From the NCBI GenBank assembly GCA_001599975.1, contig BCIO01000004.1, positions 127,828 to 191,827 on the forward strand: a stretch of DNA of 64,000 nt. The letters are read 5' to 3'. The position numbers were made by a program, and so were the translations under genes. Of this stretch, positions 32,949 through 43,750 are shown piece by piece. The notes under the pieces are model-generated. The model saw nothing but the letters and a program-made list of their open reading frames with translations, was not told the DNA's origin and did not search any database. This stretch comes from Cystobasidiopsis lactophilus. Lineage: Eukaryota > Basidiomycota > Agaricostilbomycetes > Agaricostilbales > Chionosphaeraceae. Position 1 is the stretch's first letter. The number at the start of each line of letters is the position of its first letter.

Positions 32949-33386
32949 CTATTGGGCCGGTGCGACTTTGCCCGGGTGCTCTTTCTCCTCTTCTGCCTCC
33001 ACGGCCTTCAGCTCCGCCAGTCCTTCCCTGAGTGCCTTGCCGTCAGCAAAGGTGATGAACTGGACACATCGCATCACATCAGGACATGGTGACTTGGCCC
33101 GCATGTTTTCGAGACTTACCGTATCGAGAGTAGTGTAGGGCAAAGTTCTACTGTTGTTAACTGCCCCACGCGTACTTGGGGCGAGAATTTGTGCTTCAGT
33201 AGCCTCTGGTAGCGCAATTCCCGTGTCGACAAGGTAATCGTGGTGTGCTGAACTCCGCTCAGAACCTTCCGAGGGAACTCTACCACTCGAACGCACTGGG
33301 ATCCAAATGCTTGAGAGTGTTTTCGTGCGTGCCCAAAAGACCCAAATGTCGAAGACACGATAGAGGAGAGGCCTGCCGCACAACAT
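32949..33386 (-). CDS. Possible small hypothetical gene or 3' exons
   Basis: Weak. The minus strand holds a frame ending FADGKALREGLAELKAVEAEEEKEH and then a stop at 32949. A clear GTAAGT donor (near 33120) with a CCAG acceptor (near 33066) lies just before it. The charged C-terminus looks coding. The upstream part is not recognised, and it may belong to the gene that ends near 33613. Confidence 0.25.
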   Translation of the reverse strand: MLCGRPLLYRVFDIWVFWARTKTLSSIWIPVRSSGRVPSEGSERSSAHHDYLVDTGIALPEATEAQILAPSTRGAVNNSRTLPYTTLDTVSLENMRAKSPCPDVMRCVQFITFADGKALREGLAELKAVEAEEEKEHPGKVAPAQ

Positions 33387-33612
33387 CGACGTAATGAGGG
33401 CCTGGCATCGTCATTGGCGTCACTTAGGTTCGACAGTCAGAGAGTACAAATGAATATTACCAGCTCGCCTGTTCCTCCCAGTGCGAAAGTCAAAGGCAAG
33501 CACGAAAGTGGGTATTTGGAGATTCAGCACGCAAGACTTGAATGCTGCTTCATAACCGTGGACACCTTGGTGAGAGTTGACATAGCCCAAATGGGCTGTA
33601 ATTCATGGACAA

Positions 33613-34238
33613 TCACTCAGATAAAACATCGTTGAGAAGCCTGTTCAGTGATTTACCTCCGGAGCATCCAAAGACGAAAGCCTTGACTGGATGCTTTGAT
33701 CGCAAAGCATTTTGGTCAGCATGCCAGCAAGCCCCAATGAAGAAGTCGCAACGTACGCCCATCTCCTTGGCAGCTTGACAGCATACCAAAGTGTATAGGA
33801 AAATTAGAATCTGGCGTTCCGGTCGTCCCCCAGCTGCACTGGTGTCGTCGGAGACGATAGTAACAGGCACACCCGAGTTCCGGAGAACAATGGTAGACCA
33901 CATTTTTTTGAAGGTCTCTTTCTTACGGTATTGAGTGCGGAAGTTGGGATGATATGACAGCTGCTCACCTTTCAGGGCTGGCACGTAATTCTTGATCTTA
34001 TTGAAGTAAATGGCAGTGTTGAGAGCACGTTCGTGGTCGCTTTCGACAGGTTGAAACTCTGGCTCTGGGTCACCAGGAACTCCGTGCAAGTATGCAGCCT
34101 TGCCGCGGAAGTGGGCCTGCGCCGCATCACAGATCTGGGTATGCGGCCCTTGTCACCGAAAGTTCAGAAGGGCTGTCCTATTACAGCACCCTATGCCCAA
34201 GGTACGCTCACCTTCATGATGTTTGTAAGCATTCGCAT
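33613..34238 (-). CDS. Hypothetical protein
   Basis: No family recognised. The best model starts at the ATG at 34238 (MRMLTNIMK). An intron (GTGAGC...ACCCAG) follows, then ICDAAQAHFRGKAAYLHGVPG and ALNTAIYFNKIKNYVPALK. A second intron (GTGAGC...AGAAAG) leads to ETFKKMWSTIVLRNSGVPV, TIVSDDTSAAGG and RQILIFLYTL. Beyond that, the frame to 33613 contains a possible further intron. Phases match across both introns, which is the main reason to call it a gene. The soluble, mixed-charge composition gives no hint of role. Confidence 0.4.
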
Positions 34239-35484
34239 GAATGCAGTCGTGATGAGGAGGTTCCGCTGCCATCGTAGCTCTTTGCAATTGGTGGTGGAGG
34301 CAAAAGAGAGGGAAAGAGGAACGGAGGACGTTCAGGGTCTTCGAAACGGACAGTACATGTTATACAGAATCCCATTCTGATTGTCACTCGGGGAGAAAGG
34401 ACATGTCCAACGTGCGAAGTCGCATCTGTCGTCTTTCAAGACATGCAGAACGGAACCATTCAAGGCGTGAGGGCGGCTTGGCTACGTCCAAAAGGCTCCG
34501 ACAAAAGGTACGAGTAGACCAACTGTGGCAGACGCCCCGTCCATCCTGTTCGAACTGGCAGCCAGGCTCAGAGACCCAAGGCATTCTTGGCCCCTGGCCA
34601 ACAAGGACCAGAGGCCTCCACGAATCATTGTTTTAGGTCAGCTCTAGGCATCCACGGATAGGCATTAGGCGGTAAATCAGACCAGGCAACTCGACGCTGG
34701 CCCCAAGAGCGCGAGAGGAATCTGCTGCCACTGGCGCTTCGCTTCAAGCTCGCTTCCCGATTTCGGCCTCAGTGAAGCTTCGCCACCAAATGCTGGAGGT
34801 TTGACACTGATCCCGTTGGCACCTCATCTGATCCCAGCCTCGAGGGGGACGGGCATAGCCGGCCAGATGGTAATTTGCCACAGAGGTGTGTTCACCATCT
34901 TTACAATCCTTTGCAACTTCGTATTTCGCGTGAATGTATGAGTTATGCAACAGATGAGAGACGCAGCATTGCCATCATTCGCCTCTTCCTAGTCCCCAAA
35001 GGGACGCCCAAGCCAAGTGGCGCGAACAGAGGACCAACACTTGATCTGTACCGCCTCAAAGAGATGACTGCCACTCTTGCAGGGTCTCTTGCAGTACCTG
35101 GTGATTGTGACCAGTATGCAGCATTGGAGGCGGTAGCGGCTTGGCTGAGGAAGCCACCGTTCGGCTGGGCGGTGAGGAAAGGTGGCAAAACGCCGAGGGT
35201 ATTAAAGGGTCGTTTTTTGGTCGTTTATTGAAGGCCGTAAGAAAGACGAATCGAAGTACCATGGGACAGAACTTTTGAAGAGAGGCGCCGTGGACGATGC
35301 ATTTTGATTGGTGGGCGTGAGGGAAGAGACGTGCTTTTAACGAGATTTGCTTTTTGGGAAGAGGGGGAACGACGTCGAGACCATACTTGCGAAGAGTGGA
35401 TGAGAAAAGTGTGAGAGTGTCAGAATGTTTGGGAGTATGTCGAGAGGATTCGGCGGAGAAAGAGAAACTTTGACGTGGCCCGGT
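34239..35484. other. 1.2 kb region without supported gene
   Basis: A plus-strand frame at 34875-35231 is open but has no domain and no convincing start or splice context. No repeats or RNA genes are recognised. Confidence 0.35.
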
Positions 35485-36147
35485 TCATGAGCGGGACCAG
35501 CGGGACGAGGGCTGCCACAACGGGGAAGGCGGCTCCACCTCGTCCCAGCTAGCGCTGTCGCAGGTCGTTCTATACCACGACTTGATGCCCTCTGAGGTGC
35601 CCCTCGACGCTTGCGGCAGGCTCTTGAGCCCGGAAGTGAATTGCATGGGGTTCGCCCACTTGGGTGCGATCGATGTGTGTCGGTAATTCTCGTTGGCCGC
35701 AGAGCAGTGGCCCCAAGTGAGAGGCCGGAAGGGGACGCTGGATAGGCCGTTGGGCGCGGGGACGAAGTCGGTTTTGTCCTCCCAGAAGTAGCCGCCGCTG
35801 CGATCCGAAAACGGAGAGGGCGAAGGGGAGGGGGACGGCTCGTCCAAAGCAGGACCGTCACCCCAGTCGGTGGCGAGATGAAGACTGTGGCGAAAGTTTT
35901 GGGAGCGTCGCAGAGGTGCGAAGTTCACCTCGTCCTCGTCCTGTACAGGCGGAGTGTACGTGGAGCTGGGCTGACTAGGAGGGCTGCGGTGGCTCGGTGT
36001 AGGGGAGGGCGTCAAAGAGTTTTCGCGGATCAGGTCAAACTGGGCCCGCCTGCGCACTCCGCCTGGGCCAGAGCGCTTGCTGTAGCCCATAGGCTGCTGG
36101 GCGCCCATGGAAGGCCACAGCGAGCTGGAATTCGTAGGTGTCGTCAT
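35485..36147 (-). CDS. Hypothetical Ser/Pro-rich protein
   Basis: About 220 residues from the ATG at 36147 (MTTPTNSSSLWPSMGAQQP) to the stop at 35485. Ser/Pro-rich, with a run of S-P dipeptides (EPSPSPSPSPFSD) and a more ordered Trp-containing C-terminus (SIAPKWANPMQF, GIKSWYRTT). No known domain. A canonical acceptor (GGTACAG) lies 3 nt before the ATG, and a GTGAGT donor lies about 80 bp upstream in a compatible phase. An upstream exon with an Arg/Thr-rich leader is therefore possible. The many SP sites would suit phosphorylation, but that is only inferred. Confidence 0.5.
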   Translation of the reverse strand: MTTPTNSSSLWPSMGAQQPMGYSKRSGPGGVRRRAQFDLIRENSLTPSPTPSHRSPPSQPSSTYTPPVQDEDEVNFAPLRRSQNFRHSLHLATDWGDGPALDEPSPSPSPSPFSDRSGGYFWEDKTDFVPAPNGLSSVPFRPLTWGHCSAANENYRHTSIAPKWANPMQFTSGLKSLPQASRGTSEGIKSWYRTTCDSASWDEVEPPSPLWQPSSRWSRS

Positions 36148-38557
36148 TTTCTGTACCAATGCCGCCACAATTGAGCAAAAAATTGCGCAAAGACGTTGGC
36201 AGACAGCGCGGGGGGTGCGGAAGACTCACTTTTTTGGCGCTGGCTCTCGACAGCGGCTGCTGGAAGCTCCTGAAGGACTCGACAGTCGTCGTGGTATGGA
36301 GACGACCAAGGAGCACGCAAAAGTGTGGAGGGCGAGAGTAGCAACCGAAGGCCAGATGGGAGGGTGCCTCCAGAAGGCGCAAGCTGCCTCGCTTTTGCTC
36401 AAACGTTAGCACAGCGACACACGGGGCCCGTTGTCGATAAGCGCACCTTGAAATCGATACTCTTCCTCGCTCGTCGTTCTCCTGGGATCAATTTCTGGCC
36501 AAAGGTGGACGAGAGCGGAAGACATCTTCCAACCGCCCGCCCTCAAAAAGTTGACACCGATCGACCGCACTTCACGCGTCTCGCCTCTCCAACACGCGTT
36601 CAATCAGGCCTCAGTTGGGCAAAACGTGCGCAATGCGGCCCTGATCAGAGGTTGGCGGCTCGCCCTCTTTTCCCTTATCAAACGGGTTGCCTCGCACTGC
36701 CTTGTCGTTGGGTTTGCCTCAAGCTCGCCACACTCCGACCTTTCGGGTGACCTTGCCCCCATTCATTTAGCAAATGAACTCGAACACAACGTCGGCGCCA
36801 ACCCTGCTTCAGTCCGTTAATTATGCAGCGCGCGCCCAATGGCCGAGTGCCCGACACTGTGTCTGCTGGAGCTTGAGCTCCGACGACCGCCTGCTCTCAT
36901 CTGGACTCGATTGGCGCGCAAGATGTGGAGAGGGCACCCTGATATCTCGCGCTCTGCTTTCCGAAGGCCCAGTTTCAGTTTCCTTAAATTGCTTTGGTTC
37001 AACATTTGTTGCCACCCATCCGTCGACTTTGGCTCTCCTTGTCGTGACCGGCTTCAAGTTTCTGTTGAGGTTCAGACAGTGGGTGGCGACATGTTCAAGC
37101 GCTCGGAGCGTTTGGGCCGAGCCGTGTCCGCCCGTGTTCCAAGGTGGTCCATGCTCCCTCGCTCGATGCTTTCGAAGTCGCCCGTCGGGATTGTTGCTCC
37201 CGCTTCCGCGCACACCAAGCTTTCGCTGTGCTTTGGGCCCGATCTCGATGCATGAAAAGGAAATCTCGTCGAGATGGAGTTTTTACAATCCGGCCTGTGG
37301 CAGTGATAGCATCTGAATGTCTTTTGTGAGTCTTCAGAGGTTGAATCCGATCTAAGGTTGAGGTCTTGGCAACAGAGCGTCTTTGGCTCGGCGCCGTCTG
37401 CTGGCCAGCTGAGAGAGCGACTGTTCTGGTCCTCAGCTTTGCGCGCTGCTTTGCTTCAAGCCCCAGATCTACGCTCCTAGGGCGTCCTTTTTGCTCTCAT
37501 CCATCCAAAGTCAAAGTCACAGAGATGGGGAGTGCGAGCTTTGATCCAAACGCATTCGCAAAGTGGCGGCTTCACCTTGGTGAGCCACCCGACTTGTTCT
37601 TTGGTAGCTGGTCTTTCTGATTACACATCTCTGCTAATTAGCAGTGCTTAATGCTTGCTGCCTACCAAGGTTTCGTGCTTTGCTCTGTGGGCGGCATTGC
37701 CCTCGCCGAGCGGCATCGGCCCGTCATCCGACCAAGTCCAAGTTTGGCTGCCACTTGTACAGCCTCGACATCGACCACCCAGCATCGTCGTCATGCTCCA
37801 CGGCTCACTTGGTAGCTCGAACTGGCACGGTTTGCTCTCACGGAAACGAGCCTGTTCTGTCGCCTTTCCTTGGACGCTGGGCGACCTAGACTTCTGCCCT
37901 CCACAGTCCACCGTCTTTCGCCCATACGAGTATGCATCGACACGATGTCAAGGAGCCTGATCGAACCTGGCATTTAAAGTGAAACCCCTCTCTTCGCCTT
38001 CGATGCGGTCATCCCTTCTCTCGATCTTCGGCTTCCTTACTGGCAAATCCGACTTGCGCGCCTCGCTCTGGTTTAGATTATAGACCATACGAGCATTGGA
38101 GCAACACGCTGCGTGGGACACTGGAGCAGCATGGAGGCGCTTTTTGGGCCCCAACCTGCGTTCGCGACCGCCCGCCCATTTCACGGGCCAAGCTTGGTGC
38201 AGCATGATGCCGCGCCGACAAGCCCAAAAAGGCAATTAATGAAGCAGCGGGACGAGTGCGGGCTCGGCTGACGTCGACCGCTCATCATTAAGCTCTCGGT
38301 GGGAAGTTTCGCCGTGCGGGGTCCCCAGCTTGTTTGGGCCCTTTGTGTGGTCGTCCGACCCACTTTGCTCTTCAACCACCTGCAAATATGTCCAGCGTTC
38401 GCCGTGTTCCTTCTTTTGCTGCTCCTGAAGAGTGAGTGCCGTCTGCCAGAATCGCGCGAATCGAGACTCAAGATCGGGTGGCGCAGTAACCATGCCTACC
38501 TCCGTGCGCAAAAATTTTCGAGTGAACCGCGTGCTTCCTGAGCTCAACAACAACACA
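36148..38557. other. 2.4 kb region without confident gene
   Basis: One weak signal only. An ATG at 37525 (MGSASFDPNAFAKWRLHL), a GTGAGC donor and an acceptor at about 37670 would join FVLCSVGGIALAERHRPVI, a possible membrane helix. I could not extend it to a stop. An antisense frame over 38682-38236 is open but looks like a shadow. Confidence 0.35.
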
Positions 38558-39418
38558 ATGGTTACAGATTGGCCGAGGCAGATCATGTTCAACCTCACCT
38601 CTGCACTGTCCATCGCTGTCGTCGGCCTCAGTTCGAGAGGCTTGGTCATGTTGGTTGTTTCAGTCTTCCCAGCGGTCAACACGCGCTAAAAGCCTCGCCC
38701 CACTTTCCTTGCTCTGTTCGCAGTGTGAACCGCCAGAAGAACCTGGTCAAGCAGCAAGTGCCTGGTGGCTCACTCCACGCCATGGATGTCGTTGGCTCGA
38801 ACGGCGCCGTGACAGCCGCCACCGGCTTTGCTTCTCTGGTCTGCGTAGGTCCTCAGCTTGTGGCCATACCTTACTGTTTTCTGACTCAATGGGCCCTTAG
38901 ACTGCTATGATCTTGATCGCCTTGTTCCGCTTGCAACGCACCGAGACTAGCAAGACGGTCGCCATCAAGGCCGCCCTGTTCAGCTTCATTGTCATCTTTG
39001 AATTCGCCACCATTACTGCATTCTCTGTTATCACTTGTCAACGCTCTGCTGTTATCACTTCAACCGTGCTGCCGCCGGGTGGGTTGGGCTTTCACCTTGG
39101 GCTTGACCCTCGCTGAACTCTTGCCTTTGCAGCCACCATCGCGGTTCTTGTCAAGGCCACAGGGCAAAGCTTACGCTACATTGACTCTATTGCCAAGGCC
39201 ACCATGATCGTGGGGGAACTTCTCGTCGAAAGCCGGTGCACCGAGCTGACCTCGACCTCCAGGTTGCTTGGGTCTGCTTCGCCTCAACGTTGGTCACTGC
39301 TATCCTCGTGATGATGGCCGCCATGCACATCAAGAAGCACGGATCAGAACCAGCGCTCCTGTCCAGCACGCATCCCAAGCACTCAGAGATGGAGAAGGCG
39401 GAAATCGGTCCTCAATAG
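38558..39418 (+). CDS. Four-TM membrane protein
   Basis: No family recognised. Spliced product: MVTDWPRQIMFNLTSALSIA and a first hydrophobic stretch, VNRQKNLVKQQVPGGSLHAM, AVTAATGFASLVCTAMILIA (TM), then AALFSFIVIFEFATITAFSV (TM), SLRYIDSIAKATMIVGELL and VAWVCFASTLVTAILVMMAA (TM), with a charged tail SEMEKAEIGPQ. Introns use GTAGGT...CTTAG and two weaker donors; one of these gives a 37 bp intron, so parts of the model are tentative. An earlier ATG at 38388 could supply a different first exon. It heads the plus-strand run of membrane genes. Confidence 0.5.
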
Positions 39419-39584
39419 ACATTCCCTCATTGCCCTGCCCACTTTTCACGTATACTAATCGTTTACTACGCACTGCCTGCAATCGGCAAAGAGCCCTGTA
39501 CCACTTCTGCGAGATTGGGTGCGGTGCCTTCGAGACTTTGTGTGCGCTTCTTGTCCGCGACCTCCGTGTGTGTTGTTGTCCAAA

Positions 39585-40482
39585 ATGCCGGTTTCTGCTT
39601 GTAGGTGGTCTGCCGAGCTGTCTGATGAATTGTGTGAGCTTAATATGGCCACAGACGATCTCGAAGCCGCCGAGGATGAGGTGTTCAACTCGCCTGAGAG
39701 CCTGTCAATCGTCCCGTACCAAGGCTTCGTTGCCGCCATCTTTGTGATCAGCTGCCTGGCCTTCAGCGTCACGGCCTCTTGGGCTGCCTCCTACGACCTT
39801 GCCGCCCGCTCGAATGGCCAATACCTGAACGACGAGCTGCCCAACTTGTCGAAAGTCGCGCTGGCCCAGTACAAGTCTTGCATGCTCTTTGCCGCCGCCC
39901 TCGTCGTCTCCGCTGGCTTGGGCCTCATCTTTGCCGACCAGTCTTGTCGCCACGCCCTCCACTTCCCCAGCTCCGCTCGGCGTGTCGCGCTCGTCATTGC
40001 TGTCTACGTGCTGGCTTGGACGGGGTACGTCCAAGACTCCTCTGTCTGACCGTGCGGAACGTGCTCACGGCGCTCAAAGTCTGGGCTTCATTGCGGCTGC
40101 GGTTTATTACCTGTGCGCTGGTGTTGCGGTTGTACACGAGAAGGAGGCCCGCGTTCCTGCCATCACTTTAGCGGTGCGCTCCGTTGCTCTCCCTGCCTAC
40201 CCATTCAAATGCTTATTCCTTCCATTCAAGGCTGCTGGACTTACGCTCTTCACCCTCTGGCTCCTGATTGACTGGCACCCAAGCACCCCAAAGGCCAACG
40301 CCCCTCGCGCCCGCCACGTCTTCTGGAACACGATCTTCAACCTCCGATTCACCCCCTCTGTATTGGAGACCTTCCTCAGAAAGGTGCTGCTTAGAGACTA
40401 TGACCAGGAGTTGCTCGCGGCCATCGTCTTGCCTCAAAGTGTTGAGAGTGATGCTCCTGAGGTTCCTCCTCCCAAGCCATAG
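39585..40482 (+). CDS. Membrane protein, local family member 1
   Basis: Member of a three-copy family in this window (see 43751 and 47608); no known family recognised. Exon 1 is only 16 nt (MPVSA plus T), followed by a 54 bp intron and YDLEAAEDEVF. Next come the shared VPYQGF motif, hydrophobic stretches FVAAIFVISCLAF, MLFAAALVVSAGLGLIF and ALVIAVYVLAW, an intron, GLGFIAAAVYYLCAGV, a further intron and GLTLFTLWLLIDW. The tail carries the family signature RHVFWNTIF and a C-terminal region to PEVPPPKP. Four to five membrane segments. Intron positions match its paralogs. The last 48 bp fall in a tandem duplication. Confidence 0.7.
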
Positions 40483-40660
40483 AGTGAGTTTCTTCCCCGA
40501 CTTTCGGTGATTGGCTTCAGCTGATCGCTCTGCTGCCTAAAAGGCCTCAGAGTGTTGTCCTGAGGAGGCGAGCCTGAGGTTCCTCCTCCCAAGCCACAAA
40601 GTGAGTTTCTTGCCCGACTTTCGGTGATCGACTTCCGCTGATCGCTCTGCTGCCTAAAGG
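40435..40660. repeat. Tandem duplication of a gene end, two units of about 112 bp
   Basis: Unit 1 (40435-40548) covers the last codons and stop of membrane family member 1. Unit 2 (40549-40660) repeats it with small changes. Shared blocks are TGAGGTTCCTCCTCCCAAGC, then AGTGAGTTTCTT, CCCGACTTTCGGTGAT and CTGATCGCTCTGCTGCCTAAA. Confidence 0.85.
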
Positions 40661-41269
40661 ACACCCCGCTTTACTCTGCCCTTTCCTTCTTTCACACCCT
40701 CGGCGCGCAATGTCTTTTGCCCTTGCATTCTTCCATCGCGCGAATGCCCCTTGTACTGCTGTAGACTCCATTACACTTTTGCATTCCAAACATTCGCTTC
40801 GGCGTTCTCTCTTGCTTCCACGGGACTTCTATTATGGTGGCAAGCCCGGTGGCAAAATGTGCCAGTGGGGCGCGGGCGCCCTTTTCATCTCGTTCGTTGA
40901 ACTGGACAGCTTCCCTCTGTGTAAATTTTGGACATTTTTGCTTTGCTGGACTCTCGCTTCCTGTGCTGTTAACTTGGGGCAAAGTGGAGCCCGTCAAGAT
41001 GCGTGGTCTGCGGGTTGTCGGACCGAATTCATCGCTCGCTCTGGATTCTGAGTCCGCTCACGCTCGTCTTGTGCTCAACAGTCCGCCTATTTCCTTTGCT
41101 CAAAACTCAGAGATTGTGCAAGAGTGTACCATTTGCCCATGTGCGGGACGGACGGTGGTGCATGCCGCCCGATTTCACAAGTTCTCGCTGCCGTTGGATT
41201 CGTTGGAACAGAACGTTTGCGTAATTCTTCTTCTCGATTCACCATCACCGACATCCTGCCTGCACAGAT
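40661..41269. promoter_or_regulatory. Intergenic, no gene seen
   Basis: About 600 bp upstream of the next plus-strand gene. Frames are open but without motif. It probably contains the terminator of the membrane gene and the next promoter. Confidence 0.3.
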
Positions 41270-42087
41270 ATGGAAGAGCTACCGCCCTATCCATGGTCAC
41301 CTGCGAGCACCCTGGACCTGGCCATGGAATTAGCGGCTGAGCATTGCCACCTTCTCAAAGACCAATATGAGCTCAGGCAGATTAGTCGGCTTGATGAACT
41401 GTTCGGATGCAGCAACTTCAACCATACTGTCACTTTCAAAGCGCGTAGCCTTTGCTTTCGATTCGAAAACGCTTTCTCCATCGTGGGTCGCCTTTTGCCT
41501 CCGTCCTACGGATTCCGTCGTTTCATGTTCGCCCATCCAACTCGACGCAACTACGACATGCTGCTCTACCTTATTCTGCAGTACGACAACTTATACGGCA
41601 TGGGCTGGCGGCAAGAGGTCAGAACCTGGGGCCATGTAAAGCTGGAGGAGGTGGAGGCTCGCCTTGCGAAAGAGTTCGGCCCTCAAACTGCAAGCTGCGA
41701 GCTTGAAATAGCTCCTGTTTGCAGTCAGCTCGACGAAAGTGCATGGCGGGCATTCGTTGCGGATGTAAGTTGACCTGCAGCCCGTGCGATGACACTCATA
41801 GCTAATGAGCCCCTCAATCCCAGTTTCTCAGGGCAAACATTGCTTTGAAGCGCTACTACTACCTCCCTGCTCAACGCTGGTACTCCAAGCGCAAGGAGAA
41901 GGTTCGCGAGAGTGAGCTGCCTCCCTTCCTGCCACACACACTCGCAGGTGCCTCACGTCTCTTCACAGCCTGCCCCAAAATCTTCTCGAAAGACGCAAAT
42001 GGCCATGTCAGCATCACTAAAGTGCTGCCTCCACCTAGCATTGGTGGCGTTGGAGCTGTGGGCACGCGACGGCAGGGTGCTGCATGA
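41270..42087 (+). CDS. Hypothetical soluble protein
   Basis: Two exons with one 59 bp intron (41765-41823, GAT|GTAAGT...CCCAG|TTT). About 250 residues. No domain recognised, but the composition is clearly protein-like: SRLDELFGCSNFNH, ARSLCFRFENAFSIVGRLL, YDMLLYLILQYDNLYGMGW, VEARLAKEFGP and then a Lys/Arg-rich segment (ALKRYYYLPAQRWYSKRKEK). The Arg/Trp/Tyr pattern and absence of TM segments set it apart from its neighbours. The start MEELPPYPW at 41270 is the first ATG of the frame. Confidence 0.55.
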
Positions 42088-42616
42088 ATGCTTCAAAGGG
42101 CTTCAACCGCTGCAATGATTCAATTGTACTGCTTGTTCTCGAGTGAAAGTGACTTCTGCAGTTGACGAACTGGCTCGGCTTTGAAAACGCAATCTTGCAC
42201 CCGAACGATCAGCATTGTCGGTCCAGTGCTGCCTTGAATGCACCCCGCTCGTTTCCATTTGTGCCGTCGAACACTGCCAAGCTGGACCTGTACTTGTCTT
42301 AGCCAAGCCGGGCCTAAGGACGCGAAACCTCGACGCGCGTTGCCAGCCTCGCTGAGCTTTCGTGCTGGCAATTTGACTTCAACCACGACGTCGGCCATCG
42401 GACGCAGCGTTTGCTGCATTTGATCGGTGCACGGCTAGCATTATTCAAGCATCTGAAGACGTCGAGCCTGCACGGTGCTGAGCCTGGCGTGAGCTCAAGA
42501 TTCGCTGAATGATCGGCGTCGCATGTTACGAGAGAGCCTCGCCGATGTTGTTTTGTTTTGGTTGATGCTTTCGCTTGAAGGCAAACGAAAGTGGACTGCC
42601 TTGACCGCAATCAACC
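42088..42616. promoter_or_regulatory. Intergenic, no gene seen
   Basis: About 530 bp between two plus-strand genes. No frame, repeat or RNA gene is supported. Confidence 0.3.
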
Positions 42617-43484
42617 ATGCTCATCCGGATTCTTGCATTCATCCTTGCGGCGGCGTGCGCTGTCAACGCAACCTACACCCCTTACTGGCAGTGAGCAATT
42701 TGCTGTCGTCTCTTGCGACACAACGACAACACTGACTCTGCTTGTAGCTGCTCGGACGTTTGTCTTGAGCGACAAGATACCTGCCTCCAGAAGCACGGCG
42801 GCCTGGCAGGCTGTACGTGGTTTCAGGCCGTCTTTAAGCGGGTCAGCTGATGTCGGCTGTAGCCGAACACGCTCAAGAAGAATGCAGCGATCTCGAAGAC
42901 AGCTGTAACACGAGTAAGTCTTTGCGACCGTCTTAGCGTTTGGAGCTGATTTGTCCACTCAGAGTGCGCGAACGCGATTGCCAACTTCAACCCGAACCGG
43001 TTCTACAATTGTGAAATCGCGTGCTACAACCGACTAGCTAGATGCTACAAGAAAGCGACAAGTAAGTATTCACGGCGGCCCTGGGAAATAATAGACTCAC
43101 ATTGCATGCAGGTAACAAGGATAGGACGAATTGCAACCGAGACTTCACTTATTGCCCTCGCAGTGCGTTTTCCATTATTACATTTCTGCGGAAAGCCCTG
43201 ACCAAGACCTATCGAATAAAGCATGCCACCAAAAATGCGACCTCTTCTTCGAAGCGCTCGTCTACAAGAAGTGCATTCAAGCTGGCGAAGGTGGGCTTGA
43301 GCTGGGCGTTTCCAAAAAGCAGCTCACCAAGTGGCCTTACACATCACAGACCCAACAAAGTGTCAAGATTTGCTTATTCACGCCACCGAGAGATGTAGGC
43401 GCTGTGTTCCCGTTGGCGACACTGTGCCTAATTTTGTTGTTTGACGCAGACTGCTCCTACATCCGCATGGGCGGCCCATATTAG
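42617..43484 (+). CDS. Secreted cysteine-rich protein
   Basis: Begins with a strong signal peptide (MLIRILAFILAAACAVNA). The mature part is built of short exons with repeated Cys spacings: CSDVCLERQDTC (C-x3-C-x6-C), CSDLEDSCNTKC (C-x6-C-x3-C), CEIACYNRLARC (C-x3-C-x6-C), CNRDFTYC and CHQKCDLFFEALVYKKC. Introns at 42691-42752, near 42830-42860, 42913-42963, 43062-43113 and 43154-43208 all keep phase. The last part (SVKICLFTPPRD) is followed by a possible GTAGGC donor, so the end at 43484 is provisional. The Cys pattern suggests stacked helical hairpins held by disulfides, as in some secreted fungal effectors. No family is recognised. Confidence 0.6.
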
Positions 43485-43750
43485 ACCAATGATCACCTTC
43501 AATTTTCTGACGGTCCAGCCAGACACAGCATCCGTGCAAACAGCATCAATGACAGCTTTCAGCATCTTGAATATTCCGTGGCCAGGCCATTTTCCCCTGA
43601 CCTTGCTGGTCACTTTTTTACATGAGTGGTTCGGTTGCAATTGGTATAAGCTGCAACGCCCATCTACCAGTGTTTGAGACTGCGCTGTCGAGCCGTCGAG
43701 ACCTTCGTGTTATGTCATGATCTCAGACGGCCAGTGTGAGTTGTTGACAG

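Noticed and set aside
32949-34238. One continuous gene spanning both minus-strand models
   Set aside because: I could not find a chain of introns that keeps phase between about 33613 and 33386, so the two are kept separate.
34875-35231. 118-codon plus-strand frame
   Set aside because: No domain, no promoter or splice context, and low-complexity composition.
38236-38682. Minus-strand frame of 148 codons with charged composition
   Set aside because: It overlaps the better-supported four-TM gene model antisense. It has no recognisable motif and no conserved neighbours.
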